Assembly: GCF_039522165.1 (NCBI RefSeq)
Contig: NZ_BAAADE010000009.1
Location: 1 to 64,000 of the forward strand
DNA from: Paenochrobactrum glaciei
Lineage (GTDB): Bacteria > Pseudomonadota > Alphaproteobacteria > Rhizobiales > Rhizobiaceae
Reading direction: 5' to 3'
Length of the DNA: 64,000 nucleotides
A program made the translations under genes and the position numbers. Of this stretch, positions 33,318 through 41,450 are shown in pieces. The notes beneath the pieces were generated by a model. The model was not told where the DNA came from. It made no database searches and worked only from the letters and a program-made list of their open reading frames with translations. Position 1 is the stretch's first letter; each line of letters starts with the position of its first letter.

Positions 33318-34352
33318 ATGCAAATGATCACCATGCCTACCATTATGCGCGAAAGCGTTTTGCTTGAGCCGGATTGCGTCCGTATTCTCGACCGACGCGT
33401 TTTCCCGTTTGAAACAACATTTGTCACCTGCAAGACAGTTGAAGATGTTGCGGTTGCCATCGAGGAGATGGTGACACAAAGCGGCGGCCCTTTTTATGCG
33501 GCCAGTGCGGGTATGGTATTGGCAGCGCGTGAAGCTGCGAAATTGAAGTCTGCTAGTGAGCGTTTGGGTTCAATGCAAAAAGACGGGGCGCGCTTGGTTG
33601 CGACCCGCGCCACCAATAATCACATTGCCCACGTCATTGCGCAGCTTTTGAAAGATGCGAAAAGCCTTGTGCTGGATGGTGATCGGTTTTTGAGTGACTT
33701 TGAAGCTCGTGTGCAGGAAATCTGGGCTGCCAAGCGCCAGACCGCACGTAATTTGGGTGAATATGGTGGCCGTGTGATTGAGGATGGTGATACGGTTTTG
33801 ACCCATTGCTGGGCAGAATCCACCATTGTTGAAACTGCCGCCGCTGCCCTGCGGATGGGCAAAAAATTTCAGTTTTATTGCTCGGAAACGCGCCCCTATT
33901 TGCAGGGTGCTCGTTTGACCGCTCATAGTCTGGCTGAAATGGGCATTGAGGTAACGGTTATTACCGACAATATGGGCGCCCATGCTATGAGCCTTGGTAA
34001 AATCAGCCGTTTGATGACCGCTGCTGATCGTGTTTCGATGTCCGGCCATGTCATCAACAAGGTTGGTACTTTGCAACATGCGCTTTCGGCTAATCATTTT
34101 GGCCTGCCTTATTTCGCCATGGTGCAGACACCGGATAAATCAGCAAAAACGGCTGCTGATGTGCCGATGGAAGATCGCGACCCGCAGGAAAGCTTGCATT
34201 GCTTAGGCCTGCGCACTGCTTCTCCATTAGCTAAGGGCTGGTATCCGGCTTTTGACGTGACACCGCCGCATTTGGTGTCGGGCGTTGTCACCAGTCGCGG
34301 TATTTTCTCCGCTTTTGATTTAGGCAATTATTTCAATACGGATAAGGCATAA
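33318..34352 (+). CDS. MtnA/eIF-2B-alpha-family sugar-1-phosphate isomerase-like protein
   Basis: A 344-residue protein of the family that holds methylthioribose-1-phosphate isomerase (MtnA), ribose-1,5-bisphosphate isomerase and eIF-2B subunits. The active-site cysteine block reads VLTHCWAESTIVETAAAALR; the second block reads AADRVSMSGHVINKVGTLQH. In MtnA this second block has an aspartate (NGDVANKIGT) that acts as the acid; here a histidine stands in its place. The N-terminus and the long C-terminal tail also differ from MtnA. First gene of the operon, behind a GGAGG site. Next to mtnK and a class II aldolase it probably isomerises a 5-substituted ribose-1-phosphate, but the changed residue leaves the reaction open. 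Confidence 0.75.
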   Translation: MQMITMPTIMRESVLLEPDCVRILDRRVFPFETTFVTCKTVEDVAVAIEEMVTQSGGPFYAASAGMVLAAREAAKLKSASERLGSMQKDGARLVATRATNNHIAHVIAQLLKDAKSLVLDGDRFLSDFEARVQEIWAAKRQTARNLGEYGGRVIEDGDTVLTHCWAESTIVETAAAALRMGKKFQFYCSETRPYLQGARLTAHSLAEMGIEVTVITDNMGAHAMSLGKISRLMTAADRVSMSGHVINKVGTLQHALSANHFGLPYFAMVQTPDKSAKTAADVPMEDRDPQESLHCLGLRTASPLAKGWYPAFDVTPPHLVSGVVTSRGIFSAFDLGNYFNTDKA

Positions 34353-34356
34353 AGCC

Positions 34357-35175
34357 ATGACAGAGCGTGTTAATCTGTCAGAACTGGTTGCGCGTATCCC
34401 GAGCGGAGCAAAACTGGCAGTGCCGGTGGATTATGCTGGTGTTTCAATGGCGGGCACTGCCGAAATCATCCGTCAAAATATTGGTGGTTTGCATCTTATT
34501 TGTGTGCCGACCGGCGGCATGCAGGTGGATATGTTGGTGGGTGCAGGTCTGGTTGCTTGCGTGGAAACCAGTGCTGTCAGTCTTGGTGAGGCAGGCGGGG
34601 CGCCATGTTTCAACCGTGCGGTTAAACAAGGCTCGATTAAACTGATGGATGCCACATGTCCGGCCATTCATGCGGGATTGATCGCTGCACAAAAAGGCGT
34701 GCCGTTTTTACCGATCCGTGGACTTATTGGCTCTGACGTTTTTAAGAACCGCAAGGATTGGAAACTGATCGACAATCCGTTCGGGGAAAATGATCCGCTT
34801 GTACTGATCCCTGCCATTCAGCCGGATTATGCGCTCTTTCATGCGCCGCTGGCCGACAAATACGGCAATATCTGGATTGGACGGCGGCGTGAATTGGCAA
34901 CGATGGCTTATGCGGCCAAACACACATTGATTACGGTTGAAAAAATTAGCCAGGATAATCTGCTTGATGATGAAGTGATAGCGGCTGGTGTTTTGCCGGC
35001 GCTTTATGTGGATGCTGTCGCCCATGTGCCAAATGGTGCCACACCTTATGGTGTTTGGGGTGAATATCCGGCGGATGCTCAAGAAATAGCTGTTTACGCC
35101 AAGGCCGCACAGACAGAAGAAGGCTTTGCCGATTATCTGGCAACTGCTTCATGGATGCAGGAGCAAGGCGCATGA
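34357..35175 (+). CDS. CoA-transferase family I subunit A (GctA/IpdA-like)
   Basis: A 272-residue alpha-type subunit of the glutaconate-CoA-transferase group: VDYAGVSMAGTAEIIRQNIG, MLVGAGLVACVETSAVSLGE, CPAIHAGLIAAQKGVPFLPI and RGLIGSDVFKN. It starts four bases after the isomerase stop and overlaps the B subunit by four bases. The pair would move CoA between acids or, as in IpdAB, open a ring of a CoA ester without any transfer. Confidence 0.8.
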   Translation: MTERVNLSELVARIPSGAKLAVPVDYAGVSMAGTAEIIRQNIGGLHLICVPTGGMQVDMLVGAGLVACVETSAVSLGEAGGAPCFNRAVKQGSIKLMDATCPAIHAGLIAAQKGVPFLPIRGLIGSDVFKNRKDWKLIDNPFGENDPLVLIPAIQPDYALFHAPLADKYGNIWIGRRRELATMAYAAKHTLITVEKISQDNLLDDEVIAAGVLPALYVDAVAHVPNGATPYGVWGEYPADAQEIAVYAKAAQTEEGFADYLATASWMQEQGA

Positions 35176-35918
35176 AACCCGTAACTGATCGTGAGCGTTT
35201 GATTGTAACCATTGCTGGTCTTTTGCAAGGAGTGCGCCATGTGGCGGTGGGGGCGTCATCTCCCATTCCGGCGGCAGCTTCCATGTTGTTGCGTGCGCGT
35301 GAAAAAGCGGCCGGTAATCTGCCTGTTCGCATTTCTATTCTTGGTTCGGTCAAACATAATTTCTTCACTAATGGCAGTGTGGAATTGTTTGATTGCGCAG
35401 CGCAGGGACGCATTGATGCGTTTTTCTTGGGCGGCGGGCAGATTGACGGCCAAGGCAATATTAATCTGGTGGGTGTGGGCGAATATCCGCAGAGCAAAGT
35501 GCGCTGGCCTGGATCTTTTGGCTCCAGCTTTCTCTATTTTCAGGTGCCGCGCGTCATTTTGTTTCGGGAGGAGCATAGCCCGCGTGTGCTGGTGGAGAAG
35601 GTGGATTTTATCAGTGCGCCGGGCACATCCGCGCCGAATGTCGAGCGTAATGGCGGGCCGCATGCATTGCTGACCAGCCGTGCCTTGTTTCATTTTGATA
35701 AAAAGAAAGCGTGCTTCGTGCTCAAAAGCATCCATCCGGGGCAAACATTGGATAATATTCGTGAAGCGACCGGCTTTGCTTTTGATGTGGCTGATGATTT
35801 GGGCGCAACGCCTGATCCTGACACCGAGACTTTGAAATTGTTACGCGGGGAGGTGCTGGAGGAGCTGGCTGAAACCTATCCGCAATTTGCAGAATTGATG
35901 ACCGCTGATCTTCAATAG
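35172..35918 (+). CDS. CoA-transferase family I subunit B (GctB/IpdB-like), transfer glutamate not seen
   Basis: A 248-residue beta-type subunit: HVAVGASSPIPAAASMLLRA, IDAFFLGGGQIDGQGNINLV and VEKVDFISAPG. In glutaconate CoA-transferase the B subunit has an ESG glutamate after the first conserved strand that carries CoA; the matching stretch here is VRISILGSVKHNFF, without glutamate. IpdB, a steroid-ring hydrolase subunit, also lacks it. So a classical transfer reaction is doubtful. The start at 35172 makes an ATGA overlap with subunit A. Confidence 0.78.
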   Translation: MKPVTDRERLIVTIAGLLQGVRHVAVGASSPIPAAASMLLRAREKAAGNLPVRISILGSVKHNFFTNGSVELFDCAAQGRIDAFFLGGGQIDGQGNINLVGVGEYPQSKVRWPGSFGSSFLYFQVPRVILFREEHSPRVLVEKVDFISAPGTSAPNVERNGGPHALLTSRALFHFDKKKACFVLKSIHPGQTLDNIREATGFAFDVADDLGATPDPDTETLKLLRGEVLEELAETYPQFAELMTADLQ

Positions 35919-35961
35919 CGGTTTTGGTTCGGCGATTTTGAAAGAAATGTGAGGGGGCATA

Positions 35962-37179
35962 ATGACAAATTCGGACAATCATAATCAAGGGCAACACCAA
36001 AACCACGCGCAGGGTGCGTTGGCAGGCTTGCGGGTGATTGATGTCAGCCGTGTTTTAGGTGCGCCTTACTGCACGCAAATTCTGGCTGACCACGGCGCGG
36101 AAGTGATTAAAATCGAGCCGCCGCAGGGTGATGAAACCCGTGGCTGGGGGCCGCCGTTTCTGGGCGATGCGGCCAGTTATTTTCTGGGGCTGAACCGCAA
36201 CAAAAAAGGCATGTCGGTTGATTTCTCGCAAGAAGCGGGACGTGAACTGCTCTTGCACATGCTTGAAACGGCTGATGTTTTCGTTGAAAATTTTAAAGTC
36301 GGCACATTGGAAAAATGGGGCATCGGGCAGGAGATGCTGGCGCAACGCTTCCCGCGTTTAGTGCATTGCCGTGTTTCGGGCTTTGGAGCGGATGGTCCTT
36401 ATGGTGGACGTCCGGGCTATGACGCGGCCATTCAGGCGCTCAGCGGTATTATGAGTGTGAATGGCGAGCGTGGCGGCGAACCATTGCGCGTTGGACTGCC
36501 GGTTGTTGATATGGTGACGGGTCTTAATGCTGCGATTGGCGTTTTGCTGGCATTGCAAGAGCGCAACACAAGCGGCAAAGGCCAGTTTGTTGAAGCGGCA
36601 CTTTATGATTGTGGTGTTTCATTACTGCATCCGCATTTGCCGAATTTTTATCTCAACGGCAAAGTGGCAAAGCCTTCCGGCAATGCGCATCCGAATATTT
36701 CGCCTTACGACACTTATGCCACCAAAACCGGTGCTCTGTTTTTGGCCGTTGGCAATAATCGCCAGTTCGCCACTTTGTGCAAAATTTTAAATATTTCGCA
36801 TGTGGCAGAGGATCCGCGTTTTGTCAGCAATGCGGAGCGCAATAAAAATCGTGATGCCTTGAAGGTCGAGTTGGAAGCCGCATTGGTTGACCATGAATGT
36901 GCGGTGATTGCTGAAACCTTGGTGACATCCGGTGTGCCATGCGGTGCCGTGCGCAGCATTGATGAAGTTGTCAATGATCCGCACACTCATGCGCGCGGCA
37001 TGATTGTTGATATTGAGGATTATCGTGGTACGGGCAGTCCGGTGAAATTGTCACGCACACCGGCAAGCTACCGGATGAAACCACCAGCTTTTGCTGAACA
37101 TACGGAAGAATTATTGGCTGAAGCAGGGCTGGAGTTAAAAGACTACGCTGCTGTTTTGCCACGCGAGATTACCACCTGA
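35962..37179 (+). CDS. CaiB/BaiF-family (class III) CoA-transferase
   Basis: A 405-residue family III CoA-transferase: GLRVIDVSRVLGAPYCTQIL, GAEVIKIEPPQGDETRGWGP, FLGLNRNKKGMSVDF, VHCRVSGFGADGPYGGRPGY and LPVVDMVTGLNAAIGVLLAL, whose aspartate is the expected catalytic residue. This class moves CoA between dicarboxylic, hydroxy or branched acids. It is separated from subunit B by 43 bases and has a GAGGGGG site. The acid used is unknown. Confidence 0.88.
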   Translation: MTNSDNHNQGQHQNHAQGALAGLRVIDVSRVLGAPYCTQILADHGAEVIKIEPPQGDETRGWGPPFLGDAASYFLGLNRNKKGMSVDFSQEAGRELLLHMLETADVFVENFKVGTLEKWGIGQEMLAQRFPRLVHCRVSGFGADGPYGGRPGYDAAIQALSGIMSVNGERGGEPLRVGLPVVDMVTGLNAAIGVLLALQERNTSGKGQFVEAALYDCGVSLLHPHLPNFYLNGKVAKPSGNAHPNISPYDTYATKTGALFLAVGNNRQFATLCKILNISHVAEDPRFVSNAERNKNRDALKVELEAALVDHECAVIAETLVTSGVPCGAVRSIDEVVNDPHTHARGMIVDIEDYRGTGSPVKLSRTPASYRMKPPAFAEHTEELLAEAGLELKDYAAVLPREITT

Positions 37180-37236
37180 AACGCGCGCGGGAGTTTAAGC
37201 GCGTTTCAAACACAGACACTAAAGGGGGGTGCGAAA

Positions 37237-37896
37237 ATGTCATTTTCGCCGGAGGAGAGAGCACTCAGACAAGAACTGATTGATGCTTGTTGCAATATGA
37301 ACAAGCTTGGCATCAATCGGGGAACGTCAGGCAATATCAGTGTGCGCAACGGCAATGGTTTGCTGATTTCGCCCACTGGCATTCCTTATGAACAGTTGAA
37401 ACCTGAACATATTGTGCAGCTGGACTGGGAAGGGAATTTTGAAGGCGACATTCTGCCAAGCAGCGAATGGCGTTTTCATCGTGACGTTTTACAAGCGCGC
37501 GACGATCTCAATGCTCTGGTTCACACCCATTCCACCCATGCATCCGCTTTGTCGGTGATGAAGAAGTCCATTCCTGCCATCCATTATATGATTGCAGCTG
37601 CCGGCGGCAAAGACATCCGCTGCTCCGGTTATGCAACCTTCGGCACGCAAGAACTGGCTGATGAACTTCTCATCGCGATGGAAGGCCGCCGTGCCTGCCT
37701 GATGGCACATCACGGTGTGCTGGCGGGGCATGTTTCGATTGCCCGTGCCTTGGCATTGGCAGTGACAGTAGAAGAACTGGCAACGCAATATCTGCTTTGC
37801 CTGCCGCTCGGCGAACCGCCGGTGTTGAGTGACGAAGAGATCACTACTGTTTTGCAAAAATTCCGCACCTACGGACAGCAACCACGCAAAATGTGA
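37237..37896 (+). CDS. Class II (zinc) aldolase, FucA/DrdA-like
   Basis: A 219-residue zinc aldolase of the L-fuculose-phosphate aldolase type, which cleaves a ketose-1-phosphate into DHAP and an aldehyde. Motifs: LGINRGTSGNISVRN (phosphate loop), ISPTGIPYEQL, SSEWRFHRDVLQARDDLNAL with the catalytic glutamate, the zinc ligands in VHTHSTHASALS and AHHGVLAGH. The SSEW-H form is that of aldolases; MtnB, a dehydratase of the same fold that follows MtnA in the classical methionine salvage, has a different text there. With mtnK and the MtnA-like protein it completes a kinase-isomerase-aldolase set as in 5-deoxyribose disposal. Confidence 0.85.
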   Translation: MSFSPEERALRQELIDACCNMNKLGINRGTSGNISVRNGNGLLISPTGIPYEQLKPEHIVQLDWEGNFEGDILPSSEWRFHRDVLQARDDLNALVHTHSTHASALSVMKKSIPAIHYMIAAAGGKDIRCSGYATFGTQELADELLIAMEGRRACLMAHHGVLAGHVSIARALALAVTVEELATQYLLCLPLGEPPVLSDEEITTVLQKFRTYGQQPRKM

Positions 37897-37946
37897 GCCG
37901 CGCAAAATATAGCCAATATATTTTCCGCAAAATATGAGATTGAGCG

Positions 37947-38498
37947 ATGGAAAAAACAGAAAATCTATCATCAGTGAGCGAGGCAAGCGGGCAGGTTTCA
38001 CCTGTATTACGCTGCCTTTATAATCTGATCGTCAAAATCGAAACTGTCGTTTGTTACGTCTTCTTTATTGCAGGCACTGTGGCGCTTGTGGTCGACATTT
38101 TTGGCCGTGAAGTGCTGGGGCAAGGTGTTTTTGGTGCGCAGCGCGTGGCCGTTTATTGCATGGCTGTTGCCGGTATCATGGGCTTTTCTTACGTAATTTC
38201 GCATGGTGGCCATTTGCGCCCGACAGTGCTCGACAAATTGGTGCCAGAAAAATTTGATGCCCTTGCCGCGCGTTTGGCAGATTTTCTGTCCTGCCTTTTG
38301 TGCCTCGGTCTTGCTTATGCGAGCTATCTTTTCATCTACAGCACTTATTCGATCGGCGAGCGCGATATGACGCTGCCCGTGAATATCTGGGCCATTCAGA
38401 GCGTGCTGATTTTTGCCTTTGGTTTTGCAGCGATCAAATTTTTGATGTTTGTAGTGGTTCCGGCTCTGCGTCCACGGGACGGCGGAGGTGACATATGA
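37947..38498 (+). CDS. TRAP transporter small permease (DctQ)
   Basis: A 183-residue, four-helix DctQ protein: ALVVDIFGREVLGQGVFGAQ and GFSYVISHGGHLRPTVLDKL are the family core. It overlaps the dctM gene by four bases. The matching binding protein is three genes further on (42916-43920). Confidence 0.88.
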   Translation: MEKTENLSSVSEASGQVSPVLRCLYNLIVKIETVVCYVFFIAGTVALVVDIFGREVLGQGVFGAQRVAVYCMAVAGIMGFSYVISHGGHLRPTVLDKLVPEKFDALAARLADFLSCLLCLGLAYASYLFIYSTYSIGERDMTLPVNIWAIQSVLIFAFGFAAIKFLMFVVVPALRPRDGGGDI

Positions 38499-39757
38499 CC
38501 GGTTTTCTGATTACAGCGAGCAGTCTCTTACTCGTAGTTTTGCGTCAGCCAATGGTGCTTGTGCTGGCCTTTGCGGTCATGTGTGTTCACCAGTTTGTGG
38601 CGCGCAATTCATCGGTCGAATTTTTCATTCAGGATTTATGGTTCACCGTCGATCGTGACGTGCTGTTGCCAATTCCGATGTTTATTCTGGCTGGTAATAT
38701 TATGAGCCGCGGTGTGATTGCACAGCGCCTCATTGATATTATGATTGAGCTGACCGCCAATATTCGTGGCGGTTTGGCGGTTGCAACCATTCTGGCTTGT
38801 GCGGTTTTTGCAGCTATCTCCGGCTCGTCCATTGTGACACTGGCAGCTATCGGCTCAATTATGTATCCGGCTTTGTTGCGTGAAGGCTATTCCAAGCATT
38901 TGGCTTTGGGGCTTTTGTGCTCTGGCGGTACGCTTGGCATTCTCATTCCGCCATCTATTCCGATGATGCTTTATGGCATTATCACTGATACTTCGATTGT
39001 AAAATTGTTCATGGGCGGCATTGGTCCCGGCCTGTTGATGACAGTTTTCTTCGTTGTTTATTGTGTGATTGTTGCGCCGATCAGAGCACGCGGTCAATTC
39101 TCTTTCCGTCGCTTGCTGACTGCTATGCGACGCGGCGGGCCTGCCATGTTCTTGCCGGTTCTGTTGCTTGGCGGTATTTACACTGGCTATTTCACCGCAA
39201 CGGAAGCCGCTGTTGTATCGCTTGTTTATGCCTTGGCGGTTGAAGGTCTGATCTATCGCGATCTGACAATGAAAGACTTTACCGCTATGTTGGGCGAGTC
39301 CGTGCGTTTGTTCGGAACCCTGCTGCCGCTTTTGGCGATTGCAGGTAGTTTCAACACCATTCTCGACTATGAAGGCATTCCGAAAATGCTGGTTGAGTGG
39401 CTCAGCCAGTGGATCACCAATCCGGTAACGGCTGGTCTGACAATGAACGTGATCTTGCTGATTGCCGGTTGCTTCATGGATGTGGGTTCAGCCATTCTGA
39501 TCCTCTCGCCATTGCTGCTTCCATTGATGCAGGCACATGGTTTTGATCCGGTGCATGTGGGTGTGATCACTACAGTCAATCTTGAGATTGGCTACATCAC
39601 CCCGCCTGTCGGTATCAATCTATTCGTGGCGATGAGTGTCTTTAAAGAAAGCTTTACCACCATTGTGCGCGGGGTCTGGCCTTTTGTGCTGCTGATGCTG
39701 ATCCCGTTGCTTATTACAACCTTTGTTCCGCAACTCGTGTTCATGTTTGTCCCGTAA
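38495..39757 (+). CDS. TRAP transporter large permease (DctM)
   Basis: A 420-residue DctM permease with about 12 helices: LLPIPMFILAGNIMSRGVIA, FAAISGSSIVTLAAIGSIMY, GGTLGILIPPSIPMMLYGII and NLEIGYITPPVGINLFVAMS. It belongs to the general DctM type and is not closely alike to the copy at 11050-12357, so the two TRAP systems did not arise by recent duplication. Confidence 0.92.
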   Translation: MTGFLITASSLLLVVLRQPMVLVLAFAVMCVHQFVARNSSVEFFIQDLWFTVDRDVLLPIPMFILAGNIMSRGVIAQRLIDIMIELTANIRGGLAVATILACAVFAAISGSSIVTLAAIGSIMYPALLREGYSKHLALGLLCSGGTLGILIPPSIPMMLYGIITDTSIVKLFMGGIGPGLLMTVFFVVYCVIVAPIRARGQFSFRRLLTAMRRGGPAMFLPVLLLGGIYTGYFTATEAAVVSLVYALAVEGLIYRDLTMKDFTAMLGESVRLFGTLLPLLAIAGSFNTILDYEGIPKMLVEWLSQWITNPVTAGLTMNVILLIAGCFMDVGSAILILSPLLLPLMQAHGFDPVHVGVITTVNLEIGYITPPVGINLFVAMSVFKESFTTIVRGVWPFVLLMLIPLLITTFVPQLVFMFVP

Positions 39758-39852
39758 GCGGATCGCGTTTCTCAACCGGACATGTCGCATGTGCTTTGCG
39801 GCATGTCACTTAAACAGTAAGAAATATCTGCCTTGGTAAGTTAGGACAAAAG

Positions 39853-41409
39853 ATGAAAATGAACGGTGCTGACGCCCTTTGCGATACGCTGCTTGCGCAT
39901 GAGATTGATGTCTGTTTTGCAAATCCGGGTACATCGGAAATGCATTTTGTGGCAGCTCTCGACCGGAAACCGGAAATGCGCTGCGTTCTCGGCCTGTTTG
40001 AAGGCGTGGTGACGGGCGCGGCAGACGGCTATGCCCGCATGGCCGATAAGCCTGCGGCAACGCTGCTTCATTTGGGCTCCGGCCTTGGCAATGGTATTGC
40101 GAATTTGCACAATGCACGACGTGCTTTTACACCGATGGTCAATATTGTCGGTGATCACGCGACCTACCATTTGCAATATGACGCACCGCTGACCAGTGAC
40201 ATTGAAGGTATTGCCAAGCCGGTTTCGGCATGGGTGCGCACCACCAAATCCTCTGATGATGTGATCAATGATGCCAGTGATGCGATTGAAGTGGCAAGTG
40301 CTAAGCCCGGCCAAATTGCGACACTCATTTTGCCTGCCGATGCGGCATGGAATGAAGTGCAGAATGGCAAGGTGACACCACGTGCCAAACCAAAACCTCA
40401 GCAGGTGAGCGAGGAAGCGGTGCGCGAAGCAGCAAGTGCTATCCGCAATGGTAAGCGCACAATGTTGTTGCTTTCCGGCATGGCACTGCGTGAAGAAGGC
40501 TTGGTAATTGCAGGCCGCATTGCGGAAAGCACAGGTGTGCGCATTCTTGCCCAGCAATCCAATGGCCGTATGCAGCGCGGTGCTGGCCGTGTGGCGATTG
40601 ACCGTGTTAAATATCGAGCAGAAGATGCAACAGCCGATCTTGCCGATGTCGATCAGATGATCCTGATTGGCGCGAAAGAACCGGTGGCGTTTTTTGCTTA
40701 TCCGGGCAAGCCGAGCACATTTTTAAAGCCGGAAGCAACGGTTATTCCTTATGCGGATAATACATGCGATCTGATCCATGCACTGCAATGGCTGGCAGAT
40801 GAATTGGGCATTCCTGCCAATGCACCGGTAACGCTCAACAAGCGTGAAAAAGCTATTTTGCCGACAGGTCAGTTAAATTCTAACAAGATCGCCACCGTTA
40901 TTGGTGCGTTGATGCCGGAAAATGCGGTTGTGGTGGACGAATCCATCAGTTCAGGGCGTGATTTTTTTAACTTCACCCATTCATCGGCACCGCATGATTT
41001 TCTGCAATTAACCGGTGGTGCAATCGGTATCGGTTTGCCATTGGCAACGGGTGCGGCAATTGCCTGCCCAGATCGCAAAGTGGTGGCTTTGCAAGCTGAT
41101 GGCAGCGGCATGTATACGCTTCAGGCGCTGTGGTCGCACGCGCGTGAAGAGCTGGATATTGTCACCGTTATTTTTGCCAATCAGCGTTATGCGATCCTGC
41201 ATCATGAGTTGAAAAATGTTGGTGCCGGTGTTGCCGGACGCAATGCAACGCATATGCTTGATCTGGTGAACCCGACATTGGATTGGGTGAGCCTTGCCAA
41301 AGGCATGGGTGTGGAAGGTGCACGCGCTTCCACGGCTGAGGAATTTGCCGATCTGTTTGCTCATGCTTGTTCGCGCAAAGGCCCGTTCCTGATTGAAGCC
41401 TTTATCTGA
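39853..41409 (+). CDS. Thiamine-diphosphate enzyme, acetolactate-synthase-like
   Basis: A 518-residue member of the IlvB/benzoylformate-decarboxylase family. The N-terminal Pyr domain has the catalytic glutamate in LGLFEGVVTGAADGYARMAD; the middle domain follows; the PP domain has the thiamine-diphosphate/magnesium motif ALQADGSGMYTLQALWSHAR ... VIFANQRYAILHHEL. It is shorter than true acetolactate synthases (about 560-590) and lacks a regulatory-subunit gene, so it is more likely a 2-oxo acid decarboxylase, or a lyase/ligase of 2-hydroxy or 2-oxo acids. Next to an aldehyde dehydrogenase, decarboxylation to an aldehyde is the natural guess. Confidence 0.82.
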   Translation: MKMNGADALCDTLLAHEIDVCFANPGTSEMHFVAALDRKPEMRCVLGLFEGVVTGAADGYARMADKPAATLLHLGSGLGNGIANLHNARRAFTPMVNIVGDHATYHLQYDAPLTSDIEGIAKPVSAWVRTTKSSDDVINDASDAIEVASAKPGQIATLILPADAAWNEVQNGKVTPRAKPKPQQVSEEAVREAASAIRNGKRTMLLLSGMALREEGLVIAGRIAESTGVRILAQQSNGRMQRGAGRVAIDRVKYRAEDATADLADVDQMILIGAKEPVAFFAYPGKPSTFLKPEATVIPYADNTCDLIHALQWLADELGIPANAPVTLNKREKAILPTGQLNSNKIATVIGALMPENAVVVDESISSGRDFFNFTHSSAPHDFLQLTGGAIGIGLPLATGAAIACPDRKVVALQADGSGMYTLQALWSHAREELDIVTVIFANQRYAILHHELKNVGAGVAGRNATHMLDLVNPTLDWVSLAKGMGVEGARASTAEEFADLFAHACSRKGPFLIEAFI

Positions 41410-41450
41410 TTTTTTGCTGGAAATGCTCTTGAAATTGAGTGGAGATGAAA

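Noticed and set aside
37237..37896. Class II aldolase as MtnB (methylthioribulose-1-phosphate dehydratase)
   Set aside because: The SSEWRFH block with the catalytic glutamate and the zinc ligands is of aldolase (FucA) type, and no mtnC or mtnD accompany it.
39841..40557. A 238-codon minus-strand frame
   Set aside because: It is the antisense of the thiamine-diphosphate enzyme and has no recognisable domain.
39853..41409. Oxalyl-CoA decarboxylase partnered with the CaiB-type protein as formyl-CoA transferase
   Set aside because: The text of the thiamine enzyme is IlvB/benzoylformate-decarboxylase-like and the operon has too many other enzymes for an oxalate pathway.
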